A DNA stretch of 64,000 bases, taken from NCBI GenBank assembly GCA_023627715.1, contig JAMAHW010000025.1:186001-250000 (forward strand), written 5' to 3'. The translations under genes and the position numbers were made by a program. Shown here in pieces: positions 1 through 11,233 of the stretch. The DNA is from Periconia sp. R9002. Its lineage: Eukaryota > Ascomycota > Dothideomycetes > Pleosporales > Periconiaceae. How positions within the stretch are numbered: the first letter of the stretch is position 1; each line of letters opens with the position of its first letter. The notes under the pieces were generated by a model. That model was not told the DNA's origin. It saw nothing but the letters and a program-made list of their open reading frames with translations, and made no database searches.

Positions 1-958
1 ATATCCAGCATGCACCTCTTATCCATTCAAAACGAAGACATTTCTTCAGGTCACTACCTACATGGGTAGGTGATGCTCAGAATGTTAGTCACGTGATGTG
101 CGAAGGAAACGCGCTGAGAATCAATGTATCCACATGATATGCTACAAGGAACAAAATTAGAATGTTAGACCCATGTACGGGCGAAAGCGCACAATTACAG
201 ACAAACAAACTTTTTGGGGGCTAACGCCAGCACCGCCTTTTTGTGTGTAACATCGACGCGTGTACGCCTGTGCATGTAACGTTCAATCCACAAAGGGAAA
301 AGCTTGATCTCTTGAGTAAGCTGCAAGTATTACACGCAACGCTACCAAGTGGGCAAATGCTTTCTCACCCATCATCCAGTTCGAGTTGTAGTATCAAAAC
401 CGGAAGAAAAAGCGCATGTGAGGATGAGCTGCCACTGATACAAGAAGTGAAAAGGCAACACTCGAAATGCACGCTGAAAACCACATAGTGGGGCCTGTTA
501 CCCTTTACTCAGTGCATGACACATGTGCTGTATTGCGCACGGCCGAGGTGAGCATCTCCACGAACCGACTCCGGGGGCCAAAACCAACTTCTCCTCTGCC
601 GTGTGTGCCGTGGGGCTGTGAGACCGCAACTCCTTAATGGAACACCATCGCTCTGGATTAGAATCTTGAAACACGTGCCCGGCTGCCTAACTGTTGCACA
701 CTCAAAGGAATGCGCAAATAAGAACGTTTGGTTACAGGTCTACATCGAAAAACGATTGCCGATACGGAAACGTCTTACTTCAGCATGTATTCTGATACTC
801 ACACGTCGCGTGCAAGCCTCGATGAAACCCCCTTCCTTCCCTGCCCATTTCCTCTTTAGGCACTCGGGTCGGTGTTGATGGAGAACATTTATTTAAAACT
901 GCTACTTTTGCAAGAATTCCCATTTCTTCTTCATGTTTGCAATGCGCAACTCGTTGCA
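1..958. other. intergenic, no gene seen
   Basis: No open frame here has family motifs or plausible splice structure. The short open frames at 243-488 and 603-878 have no recognisable domain. The last few hundred bases are presumably the promoter of the gene starting at 959. Nothing else stands out. Confidence 0.5.
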
Positions 959-1908
959 ATGTCTATTATCCTATGTTTTCTGCTCGCGTCATTTGCTTCG
1001 GCTAAACCAGCCTTTCCCATGACTGCATCGCCTCCAATACCACCGCACGTCTTCGCACGACAAGTCACCACAAGCAAAGTGCCATCAATCTGCGGGTACG
1101 GCGCGGGAGAAAAAGGATGGGGCGCGCCCGAATCGTCGAAATGCATGGTTGATACCGAAGCGGGCTACTTTGGCTTCTGTCCGCTCACGAAGAGCAACGC
1201 AAAAGACTGTGGATTTGCTCGAGCATGTATTGACTCGCACACGTGCACGAAGGGAGCAAAGGGGAGCGGTGGGTGTGGGAGAACGGGTGATCAGCCGTAT
1301 GGGACATTAACGTGGTATGTTTGTGAGTTTCCAAATCATTCAAACACTCACCTGTTTCTCACATAGATTCGCTCTGATCTTCCTGCAGTACGGGTGAAGA
1401 CAATGGGTACTGCTACACAAATCTGCTCCTCGCCCCCCCTTCTGCTTCAGACAACCCATCATCATCACCACCGACAGCAACATACACTTACTTAGGCTGC
1501 GCAAAGTCATACCGCCAAGCCTCGTTTGTCATTGCAACAGATGTCCTTCCATCACCATCCACCCCCATAAACGCCAATACCCACCCAAAATCTTCCCCAC
1601 ATGTAAGAGCAATTGTAGGGGGCGTTCTGGGCGGCCTCGCAATCATTGCTATCACTGTTATATTGTTTTACTTCCTGCGCAAAACATTTCATACACGCTC
1701 CCTCGCCACCCCCCGTACTCCCACACCTGTTTCCCCTGCAGACAGGGGCTCGCAGGATTGTCTTAGTCCTCGGATAGAGGTAGCAAATTCTATGATAGCA
1801 GAGATGGAGGGACATGCTGCGATAATGGAGGCAGACGAGAAGTCTTTGGTCTACGAAATGCCCGTTCCGCCCGCGGAGTTGGGAGAGGGGATTGGGAGAG
1901 GGGATTGA
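959..1908 (+). CDS. Cysteine-rich secreted/single-pass membrane protein, hypothetical
   Basis: Two exons (959-1314 and 1389-1908) joined over a GTATGT...CAG intron give 291 residues. The ATG at 959 was chosen because it opens directly into a signal peptide (MSIILCFLLASFASA); an in-frame ATG at 872 would only add a non-signal leader. The ectodomain, about residues 30-140, is cysteine-rich, with spacing such as SICGYG, KCMVDTEAGYFGFC, CGFARAC and CGRTGD; the splice completes one cysteine (TCTGEDNGYCY). A Ser/Pro/Thr-rich stalk follows, then one transmembrane helix (AIVGGVLGGLAIIAITVILF) with a basic stop (FLRK) and a short cytoplasmic tail. The layout resembles fungal cell-surface sensors or adhesins, but I recognise no named family. 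It converges with the minus-strand gene ending at 3161. Confidence 0.75.
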
Positions 1909-3160
1909 GAGGGCAGAACTTAGTGTTGACACCCGCTCTCCTACTTCGTAGACTCCTAAACTGGACTCGCACCGTCGATAGATGGACAATCTGTTCGGAA
2001 AAAAAGATGTACCCTAAGATGAGGATGATGCTAAAATAATCGAGAATGAAGTCTATGAAACCGGCAAAAGGCAACGCTGGTCCAGGTCACCCTCACAATA
2101 TGTCTACCCCATTTTATTCTCGATGACGCGTTTGTTCTGCAACAAAAGTAAAGAACAAAGTGTGATTCTAGCCTACGCCTACACCTATCGCATAAAAACC
2201 CTACCAACTAGTCTAATTCGGCCGAGTCATAGTCGCAGGGGGATATGAAAGCGATTTGCAACAGTAAGGAAGCTCGAATGCAAGTTGACTGGATAACCCT
2301 ACAACCATGTTGAAAGTGTAAGAGATGTCTCCTAGTCAAAGTTCAGTTTTATATCAGGCGCAACCTTCTAGTAGTACACTTGACTAATGCAAATTTATGT
2401 TTCAAAAGTAGCATGTCAGACTTGCCTGACCTTTGAAACATTACTTCCGAATAGAAATTTCATATCTGATCACATCCCATCCTATTTCTCCTTGTCACTA
2501 ATCACTTCACGCCATGATAATACACCTAACAGCGAGATTTTATAGAATTAAGATCTAAATGCAATTCATTGCGTATGGCTCTTCACCCGCCCAAGATCCT
2601 AATAATTTTACCCCAAGTTTTACGAGCGACTGTGCCAACAAATTTTCAAGCATGAACTTGCACAACGAACCAAAAATGTTGCCTCGAGAATTGGTATATA
2701 ACTAAAAGAGATAGTTGACAACGTTTATCTGCACCATGAATATATTGTGTTATGGAAACCCAGATTGCGGCTGAATGTCATGCGTGACTCCTCAATTGAT
2801 TGACCAAGATGCCTTTTTCAGCCACAGATTTGCCCTATTCATAAAAAAGCGCCCCTTAATATGATAGCAATGCTGGACAGGGGAATGCTATGTGACCACA
2901 ACAAGGGCATGCATCGTTTCGGTATTACAGGTGAGCGGTGTAAAGCCTCAACCTTATTCAAGAGGCTATCAGCCTATCCCCTGCAAGAATACAAGAGGCT
3001 TCAGGTGATAAGGAAAATGAAATCGTAACCTACGCAAGGATTTCTCATAGGTTGTATCAGTGTTTTATAGTAGACGCATTGTTGCGCACTGATTCTAAAA
3101 GTCTCGTAATGCGTAAAACTTCTCCATTTTCAATAACTCCGCTTAAAAAACATGTCAACA
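1909..3160. other. intergenic between convergent genes, nothing seen
   Basis: AT-rich spacer between two 3' ends. It has no coding frame of useful length, no tRNA and no clear repeat. Confidence 0.5.
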
Positions 3161-4423
3161 TTATATGATAGCCATGGCGTTCGGAGGGCTTGCAATTCCA
3201 CCCTTCTTGTTGATGGGCTGCATCGTTATAAAAAAGGTCGATCTGCCTTTGGCGTGCAGTGCTAGCGCGAGCTTTTCGCAGTCAATGTATTCTAGGATAC
3301 TTTGGCCCCAACCTACACGACGGTTAGTATCAGTAAGCTTTGACCAGTCCAGGGACATACCCGCTATCATGACTTGATGTAAGCTCTTCCCGTTCTCGCC
3401 GCCTATTGCGTTGCGTATCGGCTGAGATTCGAAACCCGGATTGTCACTCCCCACGAGAGCCCATTTTTGATCCCAAAGCCACGCCGCTGACGCATCATCA
3501 GCCGATACGCCAGCGAAGTTGCCTGGTCCAAAGGCCAGCTCCTGTTTTTGAGTGTCGTTGAGCTTGCTGAAGGCCTCTGTCCACCCAAATCGCACAATCA
3601 GTACATCTCCAGGCCGAGAGAAATTGCTCGGCAAGCCTTGCCATTCGGCAACTTTCTGTAGATCCGAAGTCGGGACCCTAATCTCCTGTAATACTTATTA
3701 GCGTCGTAGACTGAACCCGAGATATAGATGGCTTCATTACTGTGAATGGATCAAAAGAGCGATTCTGGTAGTTCATCCACGCTTTATAGTCCAGCAACAC
3801 ACCTCTCGCAGCGATGGCCTTGTCTGCCGCTTGCTGAATGCCAAGAACGCTGGTATAATTATACCCTATGACATCGTCGTAGTCGGGAATTAAATCATTG
3901 TACCATTGATAAGTGCTTCGATTGTTGTTCACACTGTATGCAAAGTGTCGCAAACCGTCATATTGTGTGCTCATCTGTGTATTGAGCGTCACAACGTCAT
4001 CGGTATAGCCATCTCCTGGTTGGAACGTATGTACCAATGGTCGTCGTTCCAGTAGAAGCGGACGAGGAATAAAGGACATCTCAAGATTGAGATTGAAAGC
4101 CTCGCCAGTTTTGATTTCGGATGCGGCCTGGAGACGTGTTGCTTCCGTTATGTGATTAAGGGCTCCATTGACATCGTCGGCACCCTTTCAGAATGATTAG
4201 CAAAGTGATGAACATATAATGTGTTGTAGAACTGTACCCAGACACCCCATGCTGCTTTTAGTGGATATGATGCATCCAAGGGGAGATCGGCGTACGAAGG
4301 CCAATTTCGGTAGGGATCTTGGGGGTCAAATTGTCGTGATACCAAACGTCTACCTTCATTGGGAAGTACTACCGAGAAAGCATTCCCTGCAAACAAAGTA
4401 GTGATAAGAATTGCAGGCAGCAT
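3161..4423 (-). CDS. Secreted cyclase-family (kynurenine formamidase-like) metal-dependent hydrolase
   Basis: Three exons on the minus strand (4238-4423, 3741-4184, 3161-3685) give 384 residues. The 53-bp and 55-bp introns end in TGAAAG and TTACAG, each with a CTAAT branch site. The N-terminus reads as a signal peptide (MLPAILITTLFAGNAFS). Family marks are GADDVNGALNHIT near the first splice, matching the usual D-D-x-G-x-L-N start of the fold, and STQYDGLRHF near residues 135-143, the fungal form of the metal-binding motif. Members of this family hydrolyse cyclic or formylated substrates using a divalent metal. The substrate cannot be told from sequence, and secretion argues against a role in tryptophan catabolism. 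A P450 lies divergently 1.5 kb away. Confidence 0.82.
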
Positions 4424-5925
4424 AGTGACAGTTTAGTGATTGGACGCAGGATGTGGAGTACTCAAAAAGGGAAATCATCGTTGGTTTTATACTCCTCGCA
4501 CGCCGAACATATTCGGACTGGGTCAGTGGATAAACTTTTGGTTTGTAAGGTGAGCTCGGATGTTCGTTTATGAAATACGAGAGTGGAAATGATTGACATT
4601 CGATTAGGTCTTACTTATCTTACAAATCGTGACGGGGGGCCCTTTATCTTCTTGATCAAGGTGCTTAGCTCCGCAGCTTTCGACATACTGATGGTTCATA
4701 ACACCGAGTCGTACATGATCAACCCCATAAAGTCCGAGAACATCAATCTTTGAACCGGAGATAGTAAAGATTTCGGTAGGCAGGCCCTGAGGCGCTGGGT
4801 AAACACTTAGCCGGTATAGACAAATAACAGTAAACGCGGATTCAGTTTTCCACTTGCACGCGATTCATGTAAATGACTTTAAGTCAACATATACACACGT
4901 GACGCGTTGCATACATATGTATACTAATCTTGATTTTGTGATTGATGGTGTAGACAGGTCATAAGCTACCAATGAAGCAGCACGAAGTGAGCTTCAGGCC
5001 AAGAGATTGATTATTACATAGCGATCTGACGAAGATGACGAAAATTTGTCATGATGACATGAGTTCAACCTATTGGTATTTTGAGCAATATGTTTTGCAT
5101 CCAAATTGAATTACTGATGTTAGGAAATGAATTGATGGGTACGCGTGCAAAAGAATAAAAAAACTAAAATTATGACATCGAGACCCTTCTAATCAGCAAA
5201 TTGGGGTTCACTGCTAGTGTTTCGGCGTATACGGGAATAACTACAACGCGGGATTGGATTTATTAATTTCTCGGCCTGTAGTTATTCAGTTAGCCAAGTT
5301 TAAGTGCTACTTAGCGTAGACAGGAACCCCACATGATCAGATGTGGGGTGGGATAACAACGATGCGCTATTCCGCAACCTTTGTAGAGACAGGTCGAAGT
5401 GAAATGAGGTACCTTATAATACAAGATGTATCGACTCAAAACAGCCGTATGAGGGCATTCAGACTATGTGTGCGTGCATAATTGCGAAGGATACTTCACT
5501 TAAAAAAATGCACGTGCAATGAAAAGTTGACTTACAACTGTTCCCGAAGATGTACGCGGGGAAAACTACTTAGTATGTTGATCATGTGGGGATAGTCGCT
5601 AGACTGAACTGATCAAGCGAATTTGTAGCGGGGGAAAAAGATACAATCAGCAGATTGCCGAACCTTGACGCATAGCATTTAGATGTTTTCAGATTTATAT
5701 TTCGATATTACGCGATCATGTTTATGTTTATATTGCTGTGAAAATATATCACCAAAAAGGAAACTGCACTGGGATATTGGTGTAGGACAGCGCCGACGGC
5801 CGCGTAGTGGCTACCCACATACGGTAATCACCTGTATTTAGCCGGCAACTAAGTGAGACAAGCGGCGTAGAAGTCGCGCCCTTCTCTTCTCTACTGAATC
5901 ACGAGAGCCACCCTACTGCGCTACA
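4424..5925. other. divergent promoter region, no gene
   Basis: This 1.5-kb AT-rich region separates the start of the cyclase-family gene (minus) from the start of the P450 (plus). I see no coding frame. ACGCGT occurs twice here (near 4902 and 5141) with no evident meaning. Confidence 0.5.
4485..4491 (-). promoter_or_regulatory. TATA box of the cyclase-family gene
   Basis: On the minus strand this reads TATAAAA, about 62-68 bp upstream of the ATG at 4423, a normal spacing for a fungal TATA promoter. Confidence 0.5.
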
Positions 5926-7707
5926 ATGTTCCCGTATCCGGAGCATTCAACAATGTCCTTTTACCTGCTACTCTTTGCCATCTTTCTGGTATCCTTCACA
6001 TACCTCTTTTCCTCTAACCGTGCTCTTAATTCCATCAAGGGCCCCGGATGGGCAAAATGGACAAGACTCTGGATCCTCTACCACTCCCGGAAAGGGGACA
6101 TGCATCGTACTATGATCAATCTGCATCGGAAATATGGCAACCTCGTTCGCACCGGACCCAACGAGATAAGCGTTTCGGAGCCAAGCGCTATTCATACTAT
6201 CTACGGTTTGTCTTACAGGATAGTTCACTGCGCCAGCCTTCCCTATACTTACTCACCATAGGTGCTGGCTCGAAATTCCGCAAAAGTGATTGGTATAGTG
6301 TTTGGCAAGGTCGTCGCGCTTTTGATTTGTTTGCAGAGCGTAACGAAAGCATACATTCTGCCCAGAGAAGACTGGTCAGCTCTATTTATTCATTGAAATC
6401 TCTGCTGGAGCTCGAGCCATACATCAATAACACTCTTTCTTTCATGATCACGAAGCTCGCGGATATGGAAGGCCAAGTAATCAACATGAACTTGTGGGCT
6501 CAACTCTTTGCATTCGATGTTGTGGGTGAGGTAACGTTCTCCAAGCGGTTTGGTTTCATGGATTCCGGGAAGGACGATGGTTCGTTTGCTCAAATCGATT
6601 CCGCATTACACTCGGCGTCCTGGGTCGGTCAACTCCCGTGGGTGTATTGGGTCCAGGACTGGCTGGACCCGGTCATTGGTAATCATCTGGGAATACGGGC
6701 TCGCCATGGGACATTGCGGTCTTTTGCAGCAAAAGAAGTGCAATTGAGAAAGGAACGCGGAAGCGACCGTACTGACATCCTAGCAAAACTGATGCGCGTC
6801 CAAAAAGATAAACCGGAGGGTATGAATGACATGGCTATCATTTCGATGGCTACTAGCAACATATTTGCAGGTAGTGATACCACTGCGATATCAATCGGCG
6901 CTATCCTCTACTTTCTCTGCCAAAACCCCACAAGTCAAAAGACACTGCTGGCAGAGATTGCGAACGTTTTGGGGAGTGACGCGCCGCGTGATACTATCAC
7001 TTACGAATCGACAACCAAGATGAAGTATCTTCAGGCCTGTATCTACGAAGCTCTCCGGCTCCATCCGGCGGTGGGAATGTCGCTACCTCGTGTAGTGCCA
7101 GAGGAAGGTATCACTATCAACAATGTGTACATTCCAAGCGGAGTAAGTAGACAAAATTTTGAGATGACACTGCACTGCTGATAAACTGCTGCAGACCGTT
7201 GTCGGCGCTAATCCATGGGTGCTTCACCGGAATAAATCGATTTTCGGTGAAGATGCAGATTGTTTCCGACCCGAGAGATGGCTTTCTGACAACCGCGGAC
7301 AGCTCGGTAATTTGATACGAAATACCTGCGGTTTATCGATGCTAATCCTGAACAGAACAGTATTTTTTCGCCTTTGGCGCGGGATCCAGGATTTGCATAG
7401 GGAAAAGTTCGTCCAACAACCGCCTGGTTCATGCCTTGCGCTAACAACCCACAGATTTGAGCTTGATCGAAATCTCTAAGGTGCTTCTTCTTTCGTTCTG
7501 AAACGAGTGTGCTAAACTGATGGAGTACAGTTGATACCTCTCATGCTTCTCAATTTTGACATGGAGCTTGCGAACGTAGCAGAAGGCGTTACTGAAAACT
7601 GCTGGTAGGTTGCACACATGTTCAAAATGGCAAAGCTAACTCGATGAAGGTGGTTTGTGAAGCTTAACGGACTGAATATGAGGTTGAAACGTAAAATCTC
7701 TTCCTAG
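5926..7707 (+). CDS. Cytochrome P450 monooxygenase (pisatin demethylase-like)
   Basis: Seven exons (5926-6205, 6262-7142, 7195-7306, 7356-7406, 7455-7480, 7531-7604, 7650-7707) sum to 493 residues, a normal P450 length. A hydrophobic N-terminal anchor (MSFYLLLFAIFLVSFTYLF) places it on the ER membrane. The I-helix has FAGSDTTA, the K-helix has EALRLHP, the PERW region reads FRPERW, and the haem loop reads FFAFGAGSRICIGKN, with the cysteine ligand in place. The haem motif and C-terminus appear only after splicing three small introns, which confirms the exon model. Such enzymes oxidise hydrophobic secondary metabolites or plant defence compounds; the substrate is unknown. The closest resemblance by eye is to fungal pisatin-demethylase/trichodiene-oxygenase-type P450s. 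Confidence 0.88.
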
Positions 7708-9139
7708 GAAATGCTCATTAGAAGGGCGTATTCGCTGCCATGGGATCTTTCTTTAAGTTCGGTTCTTTTTGACTTTCCTCTCCGTTGGAAGCCTTCTGGA
7801 CTTCAAATTGAATACTTTCAGTTGGTATTTTTGTTCAGTACGGTGGGAAAGACGGGCTTCAAATGCTTATATTTAGAAGTGCGCAATAACGAATATGAGC
7901 TTAAGTAGCTTGCCAAGTGCCACCATGCGCCAATTAAGGTAGTGCGAACAGCAATTGAATGATCCCATATATTGAATATCCCTACTGTGTTGGGTGTGAT
8001 GAAACGAGACAAATTGCATCCCTGCAATACGCGGTTGGGGTGAAAGCTTAATAAAGCACTGATGTGCGCGGATTCGTACCACGTCGGACCCCGCGTGTCC
8101 GCCCACACGCCGTGCCGCATTTCGGGGGCCACTCCCATCTGGCTTCCTTTGGCAGCTAAACGGCAACATGTCAATCAAGTCATGCGATGTAGCTACCTTG
8201 ATTGAAGCGAGTTGGAGGCGGTGTTGAGGAATGCATCGTCCAACACATAAATAGCTGGCTGCGCCATTGAGGATGGCACAGTTTGTTTTCTTAGCACTTG
8301 AGGATGGTAAGGGAAAAGAGCACGCAACGGCCGATTTCTATGCAGTCAAGATTTATTTTGCGTCAAGCAGAAAGAATGTTTTGGGTGTACTTGTAGATTG
8401 TTGGTTCTGTGGAAGGCTATATGGGCATCTATCTTGAACCGCGTTGTGAAAAACACCGAAGTGCACTCGGTATACACGTAGGCAGGCACGTGGCAGTGCT
8501 GGCAATGCCGTAAAAACTGTGCCAGCTCGTCCCTGCCACGTGCCTACTTTGTGTTTTACCCAAAAGGTAGGACTTGTACAAATTGATCTCCTCGCATATG
8601 TACATGCCAAATGATTCTATCTGATCGCCGCTGGTTTATCCCCGAAAATATGGCGCGTATGCACTATGGTAACCGGCAGGGGCACAACGAGCATGGAGTT
8701 GACGAACCGAGGTCTATTGTTTGGGTGTCAGCCGCTTATTGTCCGAGGGGGGTCCACAATTGTCGAGGAAACACCCCAAAAGGAGATGCCCTCTGTTTCA
8801 GTGCCGCCTTCGTCATTCATTCGGTTCCACGAGATGTGGTGTAGCAAGGCATATCACATTTTGCATATGCTTGCCCCTGGGCGGTTCTGTCTGGCACAGT
8901 GCAGGTCTGACGAATAAAACAATCTAAGCCTCTGCGTCCGTGAGTGTCGATCATATGCTTAGCTTCACTGTGCGGCGTATGCGCTTGTGGAGCAGGCATG
9001 TCTTCTTACCGCCGACCATTTTCGTTTTCTTTTCTTCAGTCCGTTTCATTCACGTCACTTTGAACCTGTCACACTCGACTTCCTTCGTTCATTAGTCTAC
9101 GTATCTACTAGATAAATGTGCGTTTCCGGGTGAACAAAA
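7708..9139. other. intergenic with one stem-loop, no gene
   Basis: No coding frame with family signal. It contains the inverted repeat at 8484-8545 listed separately. The final 100-300 bp is probably the promoter of the MFS gene at 9140. Confidence 0.5.
8484..8545. repeat. Stem-loop with two CACGTG boxes
   Basis: A perfect 13-bp inverted repeat (AGGCACGTGGCAG at 8484-8496, its complement at 8533-8545) encloses a second perfect 7-bp stem (GCTGGCA at 8498-8504 with 8520-8526). Each outer arm contains a CACGTG palindrome (8487-8492, 8537-8542), the core site of bHLH regulators. It lies about 600 bp upstream of the MFS gene at 9140. Confidence 0.7.
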
Positions 9140-10718
9140 ATGTCTCCCCCCGCTTCCAGCACAGCTAGTTCCGTGCAGGTGAGCATGGACTCCATGGCTG
9201 CCAACTCTAAGACCGAACTTCGCGAGACTAGACACCCCCCGCCATTCGAAATCGACCAGGAACAAAATAGAGGGCCACCTCCTCCTCCAGATGGTGGCTT
9301 GTGGGCTTGGATACAATGTCTGACGGGCTTTTGTGTCTTCTTCAACACTTTTGGCTTGTTGAACTCGTTCGGTAAGAAGGTCACCGCGATCCGCCAATGC
9401 ATATATGTATTTACATTCCTATAGGTACATTCCAAGCATACTACGAGCGCGAAATTCTGCGAACTTCATCAGCCAGTCAAATTTCATGGATCGGCACTGT
9501 ACAATCTTGCTTCATTCTCCTCGGATCGCTCTATAGTGGCCCTTTGCTTGATTGGGGATATGTCCAGCCTTTAGTTTGGACAGGCAGCGCGATGCTAGTA
9601 CTAGGCATGTTTATGACGAGCTTGTGTACGCAGTATTGGCAAGTCGTGCTTGCGCAAGGAGTTCTGATGGGCTTGGGCATGGGCTGCTTGTTCACACCTG
9701 CTACTGGTATAATCGCGCAGTATTTCGCAAAGCGGAGAGGCTTAGCGATGGGTATTGTGTCTACTGGAAGCACTATAGGTATGCGCCAACGTCGCAATGA
9801 ATTATAGTTGCTAACATTGTACAGGAGGAATCGTTTACCCAGTCATGTTTCACAAGCTCGTCGGTCGCAGCGGATTTGGCTGGTCAACCAGAATCATGGC
9901 GTTTGTTATCCTCGGCACCTTGATACCCCCTGTACTGGCCACGAGAATACGCATCAAACCTCCAGCAGCCCGGCGCATTTTCGATGCGTCTGTCTGGAGA
10001 GAAGCACAGTATACGCTCTTTGCAATTGGGTCAGTTTTTCCTCGGGCGAAGTTGCATTAAGATACCACATAGCATCGCCTTTAAGGATCTTAATTACGCA
10101 CTAGACCAATCCTGCTTGAATGAAGCTGACTATTTACTTCAGATTCTTTTTTGGATATATCGGATTATATGTTCCGTTTTTCTATATACAGCTATATTGT
10201 GCGGATAAGAAAATCATTACCGGGGAGTTCAACTTTTATTTATTACCAATCATGAATGCATCCGGCTTTTTTGGACGCTTGGTGAGTGGATTTGCAGACT
10301 TATTTGACGCAAAAGCTAAACTTACTAGGGGATTGGATACCTGGCAGATCGCGTAGGGCCACTCAAAGCTTTCATAATGTCAAGTGCTGCGTCCGCGATA
10401 CTCGTCTTTGGGTGGATCGGCATCGAGAACGAAGCAGGCGTGGTCGTGTTTTGCATTCTTTACGGATTCTTCAGCTCGGGCATGATTACGCTGCCCGCTA
10501 ATATTGTTGCAGCAGTGCTATGCCCTGACATACGTGCTTATGGGGTGAGGTTCACGATGCAGTGTGTTCCTGCTGGAATTGGACTGCTTATTGGGAATCC
10601 CATCGCGGGCGCCGTTTTACGTAAAGGAGGATGGGCGGGCTTGCAAGGTTTTTCTGGCGCCACCGTTATTGGCTGCATGATTTTTGCTATAATCACATTG
10701 TTCTTAGGACGACGTTAA
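9140..10718 (+). CDS. MFS transporter, monocarboxylate transporter-like (MCT/MCH family)
   Basis: Five exons (9140-9371, 9425-9778, 9825-10029, 10143-10281, 10329-10718) give 439 residues. The hydrophilic N-terminus ends in PPPPPDGGLWAWIQC, the D-G-G-x-x-W start typical of fungal monocarboxylate-transporter-like MFS proteins, followed by GTFQAYYE at the end of TM1. About twelve hydrophobic segments follow; the loop between TM8 and TM9 reads GYLADRVGPLKAF after splicing, the family's D-R-x-G motif. The 113-bp third intron is longer than the others. It probably moves small organic acids or a related metabolite across the plasma membrane; direction and substrate are not visible. It converges with the gene ending at 11234. 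Confidence 0.86.
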
Positions 10719-11233
10719 ACCTTTTGGGGTAGAAGAATATTTATAGAAAGACGGTAATCAACTTCTACATACTTATGAGCGGTGCATCAGTCTCTCCAAT
10801 ACCCAATCATAATTTGACGCACCGTGGGTGAACTTGTCCCACCTCATTCAGTAACTGTTCGACATTTCTAGCACTCTTAGCACATATTATTGCCAAATCA
10901 GTCCAGCATGCAAATATCGGAATCAGATGACGAGGACACTTGCTTTTGATACAGGAAAGGAGGGAGCGTGATGTGAGTCGCCGCGGAACAGCGATAATCC
11001 GGTTCACGTGATTAGTAATATTCACACATCCTCATATCGCAACTACATAATCAGCAACATGCCACCAGAGTATTAAGCCACACGTGTAATGTCTCAACAA
11101 ATTAAGCCCCATGGTGCTCAGATAAAAGATTACTCTGTGTCCAGAGGCTATCGTCCTGTGTTGATTTTGAATTCTACTTGCTTGAAGTGCAATCCCAATG
11201 CAACTAAATTGCATTGTTCTTGCATAATATGAT
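10719..11233. other. intergenic between convergent genes, nothing seen
   Basis: A 515-bp spacer between two 3' ends. I see only terminator-like AT-rich sequence. Confidence 0.5.

Noticed and set aside
603..878. 91-codon frame upstream of the first gene
   Set aside because: No ATG context, domain or splice partner; taken as chance.
4902..5146. ACGCGT sites as cell-cycle boxes
   Set aside because: They lie between a hydrolase and a P450 with no replication role; they show that the hexamer alone is weak evidence.
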